Below are positions 53,382-64,000 of a stretch of DNA of 64,000 bases, in pieces (within the stretch, counting starts at the first letter, position 1; every line of letters begins with the position of its first letter). The notes under the pieces are model-generated. The model ran no database searches. It saw nothing but the letters and a program-made list of their open reading frames with translations, and was not told the DNA's origin. A program made the translations under genes and the position numbers. This DNA comes from Zizania palustris (lineage: Eukaryota; Streptophyta; Magnoliopsida; Poales; Poaceae), in NCBI GenBank assembly GCA_019279435.1, contig JAAALK010000289.1, positions 14,444,465 to 14,508,464 of the forward strand, given 5' to 3'.

Positions 53382-54519
53382 TCAAATTCTGAGCTTCAAC
53401 CTCGAAAGCTGCGGCCCTTCAAGTAAATTTGCTTCTCCTTGCAACAATTCCATAATTGAACTTCGCCAATCTATACTTGGAATGCAAAGGACTTCCGCAG
53501 AAGGGATCTGTGGTACCGAAGGTGTACTGAGTTCTTTGTAAAAAGCTTCTTCTGGAATGTCCGTAGCTCCGGCTGCAGCTTTCACCAAGATATCAGCTTG
53601 CGCATTTTCAGCTCTGGGTATACTTCGAATGGAAATCCCTTTAAATGCTGATTCGATCTTACGGATCTCTTCCAAATATTTTGCAAGCTACGGATGTCGA
53701 ACTTGAAAACTCTTATCTACGTGCCCTGCTACAATTTGAGAATTTGTTTTAATAACAACTCTTGTAGCCCCCAAAGCACGTGCCTTTCGAAGTCCTAACA
53801 AAATTCCTTCATACTCCGTTGTATTATTGGTAGACTTAAAGTTGAGTCTTGCGGAGTACATTGCCTTTTGCCCTGAAGGCGAAATTATTACTGCTCCGAC
53901 ACCTGCTCGGGATGCTTGGAAAGCTCCATCGGAGTATATGGTCCAAATTCCTTCGCTTGGCTTCTCCGGAGCCCATGCTACAGGGGGAGTCCATTCTGCC
54001 GCAAAATCTGCCAACACTTGTGACTTAATTGCTGTCCTTGCCACGAAGGAGATGCCGAAGGGTGCTAATTCTACAGCCCACTTCTCAATTCTTCCTGTGG
54101 AATCCTTACTTCGGAGCATATCTCCCAAAGGATATGAAGTTGGTACAATCACATTATGTGCCAAGAAATAATGCCTTAACTTCCTCGAAGCTATTATCAG
54201 AGCATAGGTGAACTTCTCAAGCTCGGAATATCTTGTTTTTTTCTCCGGACAATGCTTTAGATACAAAATAGGCTTGATTCTGTACCAACTTCCCATTGAA
54301 ATCAACCTCTCTCACAAGGACTGTACTGACAGCAGGGCCAGTAGCCGCAAGGTAAAGAAGTAGGGTTTCATCCGCAACAGGCACCATGAGTGTAGCGAGG
54401 TTACTAAGATAATTTTTAATACCGTCGAAGCTTTTTTGACACTCCGGTGTCCATGCAAAATCTTCGGACCCCTTCAATGCTTTGAAAACGGGCAAACTTC
54501 TCTCCGCAGACCTTGCCAA
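53382..54519 (-). pseudogene. Gypsy-2 RNase H domains (gypsy RNase H plus archaeal-type second RNase H)
   Basis: The first RNase H is DETLLLYLAATGPAVSTVLV and TYALIIASRKLRHYFLAH. After a linker (FGISFVARTAIKSQVLADFA) a second one begins with WTIYSDGAFQASRAGVGAVI, then TTEYEGILLGLRKA and IKTNSQIVAGHV, ending ENAQADILVKAAAG. In the second domain the third catalytic acid (Asp in a DSQ motif) is Asn (TNSQ). Small breaks lie near 54305 and 53688. The duplicated RNase H is a known property of Tat elements. Confidence 0.85.
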
Positions 54520-54565
54520 AAATCTGCTAAGTGCTGCAAGACGACCAGTCAGTTTTTGTACTTGT

Positions 54566-55330
54566 TTAAACTAGATACCCTAACAATTTTCCATCCTGAG
54601 CCCCGAAGATACATTTTTCGGGGTTAAGATGGATCCAACATACCCGAAGGCTATTGAATGTTTCTGCTAAGTCTAGGCTATGTTGGTGCTTTAAAGCACT
54701 CTTTATTACAATGTCATCCATATAAGCTTCTACATTGCGGCCTATTTGATGACCTCGAGCCTTAGCAATTAACCTCGAAAAAGTTTCCTCGGCATTTCTT
54801 AAGCCAAAGGGCATTATTACATAGTAGAAGACTCCCGAAGGACTTACAAAGCTTGTTTTGATTTCATCTTCGCGCTTTAGCCAGAATTGATGATAGCCAG
54901 AATACGCGTCAAGGAAGCTTAATAACTCCGAACCAGCTGTGGAGTCAACCAATTGATCAATTCGGGGCATGGGATAGGGGTCACGGGGGCATGCTTTATT
55001 CAAAGATGTAAAGTCAATACACATGCACCATTTCTCGGAAGATTTCTTCCTAACGAAGACTGGGTTGGCTAGCCACTCCGTATGAGCTACCTCTCTGATA
55101 ATCCCAGCCTTTAGCAACTTTTCCACTTCATCTTTAGCAAGGATAGTCCTCTCCGTAGATAACTTCTGGAGTCCTTGTCGGATAGGCCGAACCTTCGGGT
55201 TCAGAAGTAAACTATGCTCAATAGTATCCCGACTTACTCTGGTAATGTCTTCATCAGACCAAGCAAAGATATCTAAATTCTCTTCAGACCAAGCCAAACT
55301 GAAATGAATACACTTTGTTGTATTTGACAA
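54566..55330 (-). pseudogene. Gypsy-2 reverse transcriptase
   Basis: 254 open codons: primer-grip-side motifs (KWCMCIDFTSLNKACPRDPY), LLSFLDAYSGYHQF, MPFGLRNAEETFSRLI and the catalytic YMDDIVIKS near 54.72 kb. Thus the catalytic aspartates are present. It ends early at TAG 54566 after KLLGYLV, before the RT-RNase H connection. Confidence 0.9.
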
Positions 55331-55436
55331 TAACCTTCGTTATAATCTCCCCTTCAGGTCTTGGCCTTGGGAAGGACTTCTTCGAAGGTTCGCCTGAAGC
55401 AGAAAAATTCTACGGGTTGTCTTGCACGCTGTTCAC

Positions 55437-56024
55437 CTATCTCGGGTCAAGAGGAGGGCCATGACCATATTCCGCTCTTTGCGCAGTGGCCTGATCTCCG
55501 AAAACAGTGAGCACTCCCGCTTGTGTGGGCATCTTCATACATAGATAATTATGATGCGCCACAGCTCCGAATTGATTCAACATGCTCCTTCCGAAGATAA
55601 CATTGTATGCATATGGGGCATCCACAACATCAAAAATCACTTCCTCCGTCCTGGCCAGTAGCCACTCTCCGAAAGTAACCTCCACGCCTATTTGGCCGAG
55701 GGCATCAAGAGGGGGTCCTGGGAAGCCTTGCAAAGGACGATTTGCTTGGAGAGGATGCTTCCTGGAGATGCAGAGTTGATCGAAAGCTTGGACGAAGATA
55801 ATATCCGCTGAACTCCCTCCATCGATCAGCACTCTCTGGACCTCAGTCCCTGCTATGTCGGCAGTGATGACAAGTGGGTCTGCATGTGGAAACTTTATGC
55901 CAGCTGCATCATCTGCAGAAAAAGATATTGGCACATGAGACCATTCAGTTATAGCAGCTACGGACGAAGAAGTTCCAATATGGCCCACTTCTCGGACATA
56001 TTCTCTTCTCTGCCTCTTCAACAT
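55437..56024 (-). pseudogene. Gypsy-2 aspartic protease
   Basis: The active-site motif is VLIDGGSSADII, where D-G-G takes the place of the more usual D-T/S-G. The flap-side YNVIFGRSMLNQFGAV follows. The frame is open over 195 codons. It separates gag from RT in the normal gypsy order. Confidence 0.82.
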
Positions 56025-56092
56025 ACTTCCGAGGGTTCCTCCTCCGGAGATAGGGAGGACTACTCTTTTCCTCGATCCTGACCATCTTCCTG

Positions 56093-57541
56093 CTACGGAG
56101 GTGGCATAACATTGACCACTGGAGGCCGTCTTGCAGGGTCGAAGTTATCTATACACGCCTCAGCCTGGACATGCTCTAGACACACCTCGGTCAGAACTTG
56201 GTCGGTAGTGCCTCGACCTGAAGTTCTTTCAAGGTACTCAGCTCTTAAAGCGAGTATAGACTTACACGCATCAGTTGCGTGACTTCGATTATCACCATGG
56301 ACACAGCAGAAGAAGGCCTGGGCTTTGCCAGCCAGCTTCCCTGGTGGCCTCCAACCGCTGGTCTTGCTTCCTGAAGGTTGCGAAGTCCTTGGGGCAAATT
56401 TCTGCAGAGGTGCAATGTTCAAGACTTCTGAACGAGGATGCCTTTTCCCCCGACGCCTGTCATGCTGAGCTTCGAAGCTAGGCCACTACGCCTGTGTTGA
56501 AGTCTTCACATCCAGCTTGACTTCTTGCACGATCGACGGAGTTATAGCCGTTCTCCAAAGCCACCCCTCTTCGGACCTTGCATACTCTTCGAAATAAGAC
56601 ATCAACTGAGCAACAGAAGATATCTGCTTTCGGTGAAGTTTATCAAGGAGGCCCACATGGGTAACTCCCTCTCGAGCTGCATCAACTACGGAGGATGTAG
56701 TTAACCCTCGAATTTGCGACTTCGTATGAGCGAAGCGCTTGAAATACTGCCTTAAAGTCTCCCCTAGGAGCTGCTTCACCTGGAAAAGGCTTCCTGTTGA
56801 CATTGGGGGTACGAAGGTACCCTGAAAGTTGCTTATGAACTTCTTCCTTAATTGTTCCCAGGTCCTGATTGACCCTGGCTTCAAGGACCAAAACCACCGC
56901 AGTGCCACCCCTTCAAGAGCTATAGGAAAACATTTGGCCATGGTGTCTCGTACTCCCCCGCTGGCCTCAATCGCCAATGCATAAGAACGGGAGAACTCCC
57001 GAGGGTCTTCATCTCCAGAATATTTGCAAAGCTTCGAAGTTTTGAACTTAGGGTCGAAGCGCACTTTCTACAACTCAGGATGCAGCGAAGATTCCATGTC
57101 GAAGGAAGCATTCTCTGGGGCTTCGGGATAAGGAAGTTTGTCGTCTTCAGGCACTTCGGAGATGACTAGGGTGGCCTGAGAATGAAGCCTATCTGCGGCT
57201 TCTTGCTGTCACTTTGCTACTTCAGCTTGGAGACTGGCCATTTGAGCGGCCATATCGCCAAGACCATCTTCATCTCCTCCAGAAGGACCTTCCGGGTCTT
57301 GAGAACTGTATGCATCAGTTCGAAGTGGAACTTGAGGTGGAAGAGGAACTCCGGTTGGCCGAAGTATGGATGGAGTTGGGGGAGGAACTCCGTATGCTCG
57401 AGGAAGGGGAATCCTTTTCGGAGTCTGAGGTGTAGGAAATGTCGAAGGTCCTCCGACCTCAACTGTGTTTGAAGATCTTGCTCCGGAGGTCCGAGGGGAC
57501 CTCCGAGTGGGACTACCACCTGAACTCCGCTTGGGAGGCAT
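56093..57541 (-). pseudogene. Gypsy-2 gag
   Basis: ATG 57541 lies 40 bases past the PBS. A basic/Pro-rich N-terminus (MPPKRSSGGSPTRRSPRTSG) precedes the gag core (KLCKYSGDEDPREFSRSYAL, ALRWFWSLKPGSIRTWEQLR, LGETLRQYFKRFAHTKSQI) and a Cys/His cluster near 56300 (CCVHGDNRSHATDAC). Stops interrupt at about 57207 (CGA-type to TGA), 57067 and 56486. Confidence 0.88.
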
Positions 57542-57584
57542 GGTTTGAGAACTTGGTAGAGAACGAAGTTTTTTGGACTAAGTT

Positions 57585-57601
57585 CCCCACGGACGGCGCC
57601 A
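57585..57601 (-). other. Gypsy-2 primer-binding site
   Basis: TGGCGCCGTCCGTGGGG on the minus strand, two bases from the 5' LTR. It is complementary to a tRNA ending GGCGCCA (tRNA-Asp or tRNA-Arg type; I cannot decide which). Confidence 0.8.
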
Positions 57602-57603
57602 AC

Positions 57604-58099
57604 TGTTGGCGTAAAAGATTACGCTAACAGGTTTCTAGAGATTAGAAACTAACAAATGAAGTGTTTGTGAAGTAAACTATTTCAAGCCTCCGAATGGATA
57701 ATAGCTCAAAACAGTTTGAAGATGTATATTGACTAACTCCATCTTCGATACTCATTACAGGGTAAAACGAGGGGTATTTATAGGCCCAAACATTAAGGAA
57801 AAGACCCTTTTACCCAACTGTTACAACCGACATAGTGGAAACTATTCAGTACCCGTAATAGGGCTAAAACGGTAAAAGACTAATCTAATGAGAAAGAATA
57901 TAAGTCTTTCATTCTAGCTGGCAAAGAAACTCTCGGAAGAGTCAATGTTCGAAGATATATTCCGAACTAGAGTTTGCCTCCATCCTTCGAACTTGATCCA
58001 ATATACTTCCGGATTTAGATGCTAGAAACCTTTGATTAAATCACCGGCCTTTGTCTTGCTACATCAATAGCCCTGAAAATGAAGTATTTTCCCCCAACA
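57604..58099 (-). repeat. Gypsy-2 5' LTR
   Basis: 496 bp, next to the PBS, followed by ATATC at 58100-58104. A TATA-like TATAAATA (minus) is at 57775-57782. Confidence 0.95.
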
Positions 58100-58191
58100 A
58101 TATCCATACAACTAAATTAACCAAACCAAAAAAAATTGTAAATGAAGTGAGTGAAAATTAAAAACTCAGATTGCTCCTTTCTATTTTCATT

Positions 58192-60753
58192 TGGGTTGCC
58201 CGGGACTCGAACCCGGAACTAGTCGGATGGAGTAGATAATTATCCCTTGTTACAATAGAGAAAAAACCCCTCCCCAAATCGTGCTTGCATTTTTCATTGC
58301 ACACGACTTTCCCTATGTAGAAATAGCCTTTTTCTATTCCGAGGAGGAAGTCTACTAATTTTTTGTAGTTGATTCACTTACTATTTATTATAGTACAGGG
58401 AACATTTCAGAATGGAAAATGTGAAAGTTTTATCTTGATCATTTATCAATCATTTCTAGTTTAGAAGTTTTGTTTCACAATTAATTAATAGGATTCACCA
58501 GGTCATTGATACGGAGAATATCCAAATACCAAATACGCTCACTGTGCGATACAAGGAAAGAAAAGTGCGTTGTTTTGGCGAACATCAAAGAAAAAACTTG
58601 CTCTTCTTCCGTAAAAAATTCTTCTAAAAATACCGAACCCAACTGTTGCATAAAAGCTCGTACCGTGCTTTTATGTTTACGAGCTAAAGTTCTAGCGCAC
58701 GAAAGTCGAAGTATATATTTTAGTCGATACAAAGTCCGCTTTTTTGAAGATCCACTGTGATAATGAAAAAGATTTCTACATATCCGACCAAACCGATCAA
58801 GAATATCCCAATCTGATAAATCGGTCCAAATTGGTTTACTAATAGGATGCCCCGATCCAGTACAAAATTGGGCTTTTGCTAAGGATCCGATGAGGGGAGT
58901 AGCAGGGACTGTGGTTTCGAATTTTTGCATTCGAGTATCTATTAGAAATGAATGCTCCAGCATTTGATTCCTTACTAACAAAGTCTTTTTTGGTACACTT
59001 GAAAAGTACCCCAGAAAATCGAAGCAAGAGTTTGCTAATTGGTTTAGATGGATCCTTCGCGGTTGAGTCCAAAAAAAGAAAGAATATTGCCACAAATGGA
59101 CAAGGTAACATTTCCATTTCTTTTTCAAAAGAAGAGTTCCTTTTGATGCAAAAATTGCCTTTCCTTGATATCGAACATAATGCATAAGAAGATCCATAAA
59201 GAACCATACAGTTTTGGTTTTCCGAAAAAAAGCAGAGTACATTACCCCAAAAAGCTCCATCTTCCTAGAAAAGAGGATTCGTTCCAGAAAGGTTCCGGAA
59301 GAAGTTAATCGTAAGCAAGAAGATTGTTTACGAAGAAACAACAAGAAAAATTCATATTCTGATACATAAGAGTTATATAGGAAGCGAAATAGTCTTTTAT
59401 TTGCTTTTTTCAAAAGAAAAATGGATTTCATTGAAGTAATAAAACTATTCCAATTCGAATAGTAGTTGAGAAAGAAGCGCAATAAATGCAAAGATGGAAC
59501 ATCTTGGATTCGATATTGAAGGAGTTGAAGCAAGATATCCAAATGGATAGGATAGGGTATTTCTATATGTGATAGATAATGTAAATGCAAAAATTTGTCT
59601 TCTAAAAAGGAAATATTGAATGAATAGATCGTAAATTCTGAAACTTTGGTATTTCTTTTTCTTCTGGACAAGAAAGCTCTCGTAGCGAGAATGGGATTTC
59701 TACAACGATCGCAAACCCCTCAGCTAGAATCTGAGAATAAAACTCAGAATAAAAATAATTGTTGTAATCCAAAAACCGATCTTGGCTAGGATGATTAACC
59801 AAATTAATCCTAAAATTCTGCTGATACATTTGAATAATTAACCGTTTCACAAGTAGTGAACTAAATTTCCTGTTATTAGGCCCAACAATTTGGGCAAGTT
59901 CGGAACCATTTAATCCATAATCATGGGCAAACGCATAAATATACTCCTGAAAGAGTAGTGGGTAGACCCCATATTGTCTACGAAATTTAAGTTTTTCTAA
60001 ATACCCTTCGAATTTTTCCATTTGTATTTCTACTTGAATCAGAGAGAATAAATATTTCTCGGTTTATCAAATGATAATACATAGTGCAATATGGTCAGAA
60101 CAGGGTGTTGCATTTTTTAATACAAACTCTGGGAAGAAAGGGAGTCTAATCCACGGATCTTTTTCCGTTCCTTTTCTATCCAATTAGTTTATGTTTGTTC
60201 TAATTACAAAAGAGAACCAAACCAATCTTTTATTTTTGCGGGCCAATCGCTCTTTTGACTTTGGAATACAGTCTCTTTATCAATATACCGCTTCTTTTAC
60301 ACATTCAATCCATAACATCCTTTTCAATCCAAAATCAAGAATAATTAGAATTTCTAAAAAAAGGAAAAAAATTCAAGGATCTACTCATAGGAAAACCCAA
60401 CCTTTCCCTGCATCAGACACTAATCTATTTTTAACGTCTAATTAGATCAAGGAATCCTTCCAATTAAGAAGTTAAGCTCATTGCTTTTTATTTTACCAGA
60501 ATTGTAGCCAGGCTCTATCCATTTATTCATTAGACCCAGAAAATCGGATTTTTCTTATTCCATTCCAAAAATCTAAAATAAGAAATTGATTTTATTACAA
60601 CATGCTAATTTTGTCCATTTATTACCCTTGAGGATCAGTCGCGGTCTTCTAGACTCTACCAAGAGTCTGGACAAACTTTTTGCTTCATCCAAATGTGTAA
60701 AAGATCATAGTTGCACTTAAAAGCCGAGTACTCTACCATTGAGTTAGTAACCC
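58192..60753 (-). pseudogene. trnK-UUU: Plastid-derived trnK-UUU, both exons and intron
   Basis: The 5' exon is at 60717-60753 (37 bases, ending CGGCTTTTAA with anticodon TTT). The 3' exon is at 58192-58226 (35 bases, CCGACTAGTTCCGGG...CCCA). The group II intron between them encodes matK. In the 5' exon, acceptor-stem GGGTTGC reads GGGTTAC, weakening one pair. It directly continues the psbA upstream region once Gypsy-2 is removed. Confidence 0.92.
58481..60021 (-). pseudogene. matK: Plastid-derived matK with 1-base frameshift
   Basis: Maturase K inside the trnK intron. The N-terminal frame (MEKFEGYLEKLKFRRQYGVY) runs to 59602, where IFPF is followed by TAG. One T is missing from a T run at 59604-59608 (on the minus strand). 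Thereafter the frame FLEDKFLHLHYLSHIEIPYP continues to the normal end at 58481. Total length is 1541 bases, one less than a multiple of three (1542), so this is the only net frame change. Domain X (SCARTLARKHKSTVRAFMQQ) is intact. Confidence 0.93.
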
Positions 60754-61475
60754 ACATAAAATAAAATAGGATCTTAGATATGATCAAAATCCAAAAATCA
60801 ATGGAATTACACCGTACACTCCTGCAAAATATTAAACTAGCAAGACATTAAAAGAATGATTTTATCGCCATTAAAAGCACTCAAATACCAAAATGAGCAG
60901 GTCCGGTTAAATTTCACTAAGGTTCAAAAAAGAGCGGCAGCAATCACGATGGTAAACTTATCATTTTTTCACAAATTTTTGCTTTATTTAAAGAAATAAA
61001 TCTTGTATGAGAGTACAAACAAGAGGGACGACCCTATCATTTGAGCAAAGTGTAGGCAGAAAAACCTAATAGGGAGTGATGATAAAGAGACTTATCCATC
61101 TACAAATTCTATTTGTAGAATAGACCTTTGTCAATGGCAATACAATGATAAGAAAAAAATTAGATAGAAAAAGTAAATAAAATAAATGATGGATCATATA
61201 AGTCCCTCATAACAAGGATCAAGATCAAATGAATACTTATTCTTTTTCTGTTGACGGAAGATATCTCTTTGGCCTCTCAATGGCTAATGATCAGGTAAGA
61301 CATAGACTGTTGGGTGCTTTTGGTAAAAAAGATCAACACGTCATTGGGTACTCGGGTTAGAAGGATCTTGGGAAAACAAACTTGGTACCCTTAAGTATTG
61401 CGTTTAGAGTTACTAATGTTTATGAGCCTGTCAAATTAGTAACTCTAAACGCAAGACAAGGAACTTTATTTTTCT
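60754..61475. other. Plastid-like spacer and unassigned sequence
   Basis: The first part is probably the trnK upstream spacer. From about 61200 the origin is unclear. No gene is seen. It contains the perfect inverted repeat at 61398-61454, directly before atpF. Confidence 0.5.
61398..61454. repeat. Perfect 20-bp inverted repeat
   Basis: Arms 61398-61417 (TTGCGTTTAGAGTTACTAAT) and 61435-61454 with a 17-base spacer. Confidence 0.93.
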
Positions 61476-61805
61476 GTTGAGCAGCTCGAAAAAGTTCGAA
61501 TTCGATTACAGAAAGTCAAACTAGAAGTGGATGAGTATCGAATTAATGGATACTCTGAGATAGAACGAGAAAAAGCAAATTTGATTAATGCCACTTCTAT
61601 TAGTTTTGAACAATTAGAAAAGTCTAAAAACGAAACCCTTTATTTTCAAAAACAAAGGGTGATGAATCAGGTACGACAACAAGTTTTCCAACAAGCCGTA
61701 CAAGGAGCTCTAGGAACTCGGAATAGTTGTTTGAATACCGAGTTACATTTCCATACGATTCATGCTAATATTGGCATTCTAGGGGCAATGGAATGGAAGA
61801 GATAA
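61476..61805 (+). pseudogene. atpF: Plastid-derived atpF exon 2 fragment
   Basis: The last 109 codons of ATP synthase subunit b: VEQLEKVRIRLQKVKLEVDE ... HANIGILGAMEWKR-stop, open throughout. The upstream part of exon 2 and exon 1 are absent. Confidence 0.92.
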
Positions 61806-61895
61806 TTAAATTAATTAGGCCTTAACTTCTACTTTCCTTTAGAATTTCGACATTATTTTTCCCCTTGCTTCTGAAGAAATAGTCAAGAAACACTA

Positions 61896-62010
61896 ATGGC
61901 AACCCTTCGAGTCGACGAAATTCATAAAATTCTTCGCGAACATATTGAACAATATAATAGGAAAGTTGGGATTGAGAATATCGGTCGCGTAGTTCAAGTA
62001 GGGGATGGGT
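61896..62010 (+). pseudogene. atpA: Plastid-derived atpA 5' fragment
   Basis: The first about 38 codons of ATP synthase alpha: MATLRVDEIHKILREHIEQY ... VVQVGDG. It lies 90 bases after atpF as in the plastid atp operon, then breaks into gypsy sequence. Confidence 0.92.
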
Positions 62011-62011
62011 A

Positions 62012-62665
62012 TTTTCGCCTTCAATAGCCGGGGTGACTGCTTGAATGGCCAATACACATGTTTTATTGGGAGCTGATGTTCTACGATCGATCGGCTTAGT
62101 CCTAGCATTTTATGATATTCCAGCGTGAAGCAATCCTAGTATTCTCGTAATAATGCAATTAATTCATTCTTTATTTCATCGGACAATTGAGCACTTATGA
62201 AGGTTGGCCTCGGTCTATCACCGAGTCTGATGTCTACCTCTGGTAGCTCATCGATTGTGGTAAAACCTTGACCGAGTTTGCCTTCTGCTTCGTCCATGCC
62301 GCCTTCAAAGGGTAAGCTTGGGCTGTTCATTGATGACGGGATTGATTCCATTATTTGATATTTCAAGAAAATCACCGTCCCAAGCCTTGCCGGACAGGCA
62401 GACAACTTCTTCCATCTCCCATAGCGATAAATCGACTATTGCCACATTAACCCATTTATCGGGGATGACAATTTCCACATGGTCATTGACCCACTACATA
62501 ACGCTCTGATGCATTGTCGATGGGACAAAACAATTCGCATGAATCTAGTCATGCCCTAGTAGCAGACTGTAGGATCCTTTCCCTTCTATGACGAAGAAGG
62601 TGGTCGACACATTATTACTTCCAACCGTCAACTCTGCAATTAGATACAAGGAAATGATAGTAACT
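62012..62665 (-). pseudogene. Tat-like gypsy pol fragment (protease end to RT start)
   Basis: Minus frames read AELTVGSNNVSTTFFVIEGK and LLGHD (protease end), then TTIDELPEVDIRLGDRPRPT and LSDEIKNELIALLREY-stop, then MLGLSRSIVEHQLPIKHVYW (RT start). Stops and a frameshift are present. Both ends abut plastid pieces. Confidence 0.78.
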
Positions 62666-62910
62666 CTAAATGGAATTGGGAAATACTTATTCGAATGGAT
62701 CTCTTAATTGGCTTCCATCAAAATCCTTTCACGATTGCCAATACTTATTCAAAATCTTGTTTCATATGATAGCACCAAATTTTGCCAATGATAGCACCGA
62801 ATTTTGCCAATTCGGTAGTTCGATCTATGATTTCGCATTCATGGACGTTGATAAGATCCTTCCATTTAGTAGCACCTTAGGATGGCATAGCCTTAACGTT
62901 AATGGCGTGG
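62666..62910 (+). other. Spacer upstream of rrn23, with 22-bp tandem duplication
   Basis: From about 62766 it is the plastid trnA-rrn23 spacer. 62766-62787 and 62788-62809 are a 22-base tandem duplication differing at one base (ATGATAGCACC A/G AATTTTGCCA). 62666-62765 is unassigned. Confidence 0.65.
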
Positions 62911-64000
62911 TTCAAAAGAGGAAAGTCTTGCAGTGGATACCTAGGCACCCAGAGATGAGGAAGGGCATAGCAAGCGACGAAATGCTTCGGGGAGTTGAAA
63001 ATAAGCATAGATCCGGAGATTCCCAAATAGGTCAACCTTTTGAACTACCTGCTGAATCCATGAGCTGGCAAGAGACAACCTGGCGAACTAAAACATCTTA
63101 GTAGCCAGAGGAAAAGAAAGCAAAAGTGATTCCCATAGTAGCGGCGAGCGAAATGAGAGCAGCCTAAAACGTGAAAATGGGGTTGTGGGAGAGCAATACA
63201 AGCGTTGTGCTGCTAGGCGAAGCGGTTGAGTCCCGCACCCTAGATGGCTAAAGTCCAGTAGCAGAAAGCATCACTAGCTTACGCTCTGACTCGAGTAGCA
63301 TGGGGCACGTGGAATCCCGTGTAAATTAGCAAGGACCACCTTGAAAGGCTAAATACTCCTAGGTGACCGATAGCGAAGTAGTACCGAGAGGGAAAGGTGA
63401 AAAGAACCCCCAGTGGGTAGTGAAATAGAACGTGAAACTGTGTTGAGCTCCCAAGTAGTGGGAGGGGAAAGTGATCTCTAACCATGTGCCTGTTGAAGAA
63501 TGAGCCGACGACTCATAGGCAGTGGCTTGGTTAAGGGAACGGAACCCACCGGAGCCGTAGCGAAAGCAAGTCTTCATAGGGAGATTGTCACTACTTATGG
63601 ACCCGAACATGGGTGATTTATCCATGACAAGGATGAAGCTTGGATGAAACTAAGCAGAGGTCTGAACTGACTGATGTTGAAGAATCAGCGGATGAGTTGT
63701 GGTTAGGGGTGAAATGCCACTCAAACCCAGAGCTAGCTGGTTCTCCCCGAAATGCGTTGAGGCGCCACAGTTGACTGGACATCTAGGGGTAAAGCATTGT
63801 TTTGGTGCGGGCTGCGCGAGCGGTACCAAATTGAGGCAAACTATGAATACTAGATATGACCCAAAAATAACAGGGGTCAAGGTCGGCTAGTGAGATAATG
63901 GGGGATAAGCTTCATCGTCGAGAGGGAAACAACCCAGATCACCAGCTAAGGCCCCTAAATGACCGCTTAGTGATAAAGGAGGTGGGGGTGCAAAGACAGC
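62911..64000 (+). pseudogene. rrn23: Plastid-derived rrn23 5' part, cut by window end
   Basis: Starts TTCAAAAGAGGAAAGTCTTG and runs collinear with plastid 23S rRNA for about 1.09 kb. Scattered substitutions and small indels are present (for example CAATACAAGCGTTGTGC). It overlaps the 26559 and 38769 fragments. Confidence 0.92.

Larger units (their letters stand above)
48066..58099 (-). mobile_element. Gypsy-2: complete Tat-lineage Ty3/gypsy element with antisense gene region
   Basis: Two 496-bp LTRs, ATATC target duplications, PBS, gag, protease, RT, two RNase H domains and integrase on the minus strand. The plus-strand gene region (48889-51550) lies between integrase and the 3' LTR. The second (archaeal-type) RNase H and an antisense extra ORF are hallmarks of the Tat branch (Grande/Retand/RIRE2-like). 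It inserted between the plastid-derived psbA promoter and trnK. I count about 23 differences between the LTRs by eye (roughly 95% identity), suggesting insertion on the order of one to two million years ago at commonly used grass rates. Several stops make this copy non-autonomous. Confidence 0.93.

Noticed and set aside
1..64000. Plastid or mitochondrial genome origin for the whole window
   Set aside because: Nested LTR elements with target duplications and a CACTA element, multiple damaged copies of the same plastid genes, and a nonsense codon in psbA all require a nuclear location.

Overview
This window reads as nuclear DNA of a flowering plant, most likely a grass or other monocot. It is almost entirely transposable elements plus a large cluster of plastid-derived DNA (NUPT). 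The plastid gene order rpl2-trnH-rps19-psbA, with trnH and rps19 inside the inverted repeat, is the monocot/grass arrangement. Nested LTR retrotransposons with target-site duplications, a CACTA transposon and many nonsense mutations in plastid genes exclude an organelle genome. I see no intact host gene. Assignments rest on reading motifs and on my knowledge of the families; nothing was searched or aligned by computer.

Layout. 1-2487: 3' part of a CACTA (En/Spm) transposon carrying a spliced Ulp1-like (C48) protease gene. 2488-2928: unassigned. 2929-4110: LTR fragment in minus orientation. 4111-9423: plus-strand Ty1/copia fragment (Copia-A). 9424-24238: minus-strand copia element (Copia-B) inserted in the 3' region of Copia-A, itself split by a Ty3/gypsy element (Gypsy-1, 12222-17758, TSD CATGA). 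24239-25833: decayed gypsy gag.

25834-64000 is a mosaic of plastid fragments: psbA (4 copies), rps15 (2), rpl2 (2), trnH (2), rps19 (2), trnI, trnA, rrn23 (4 pieces), rrn16, ndhF, trnK/matK, atpF, atpA. These are mixed with short fragments of a Tat-like gypsy family. Two later full-length insertions interrupt it. Copia-C (26776-38184, minus) sits inside the trnI intron. Gypsy-2 (48066-58099, minus, TSD ATATC) sits between the psbA promoter and trnK. Removing either insertion rejoins contiguous plastid sequence, so the plastid DNA was already nuclear when they inserted.

The most notable element is Gypsy-2, a Tat-lineage element. Besides gag, protease, RT, two RNase H domains and integrase, it carries an antisense gene region with its own TATA box, a PF04195-like ('putative gypsy type transposon') domain, a predicted coiled coil and a poly(A) signal. 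The other notable signals are a rearranged psbA-rps15 plastid segment present twice, a conserved noncoding block near the 3' end of three copia elements, and a shared gag-stop/pol -1 frame arrangement in two copia elements.
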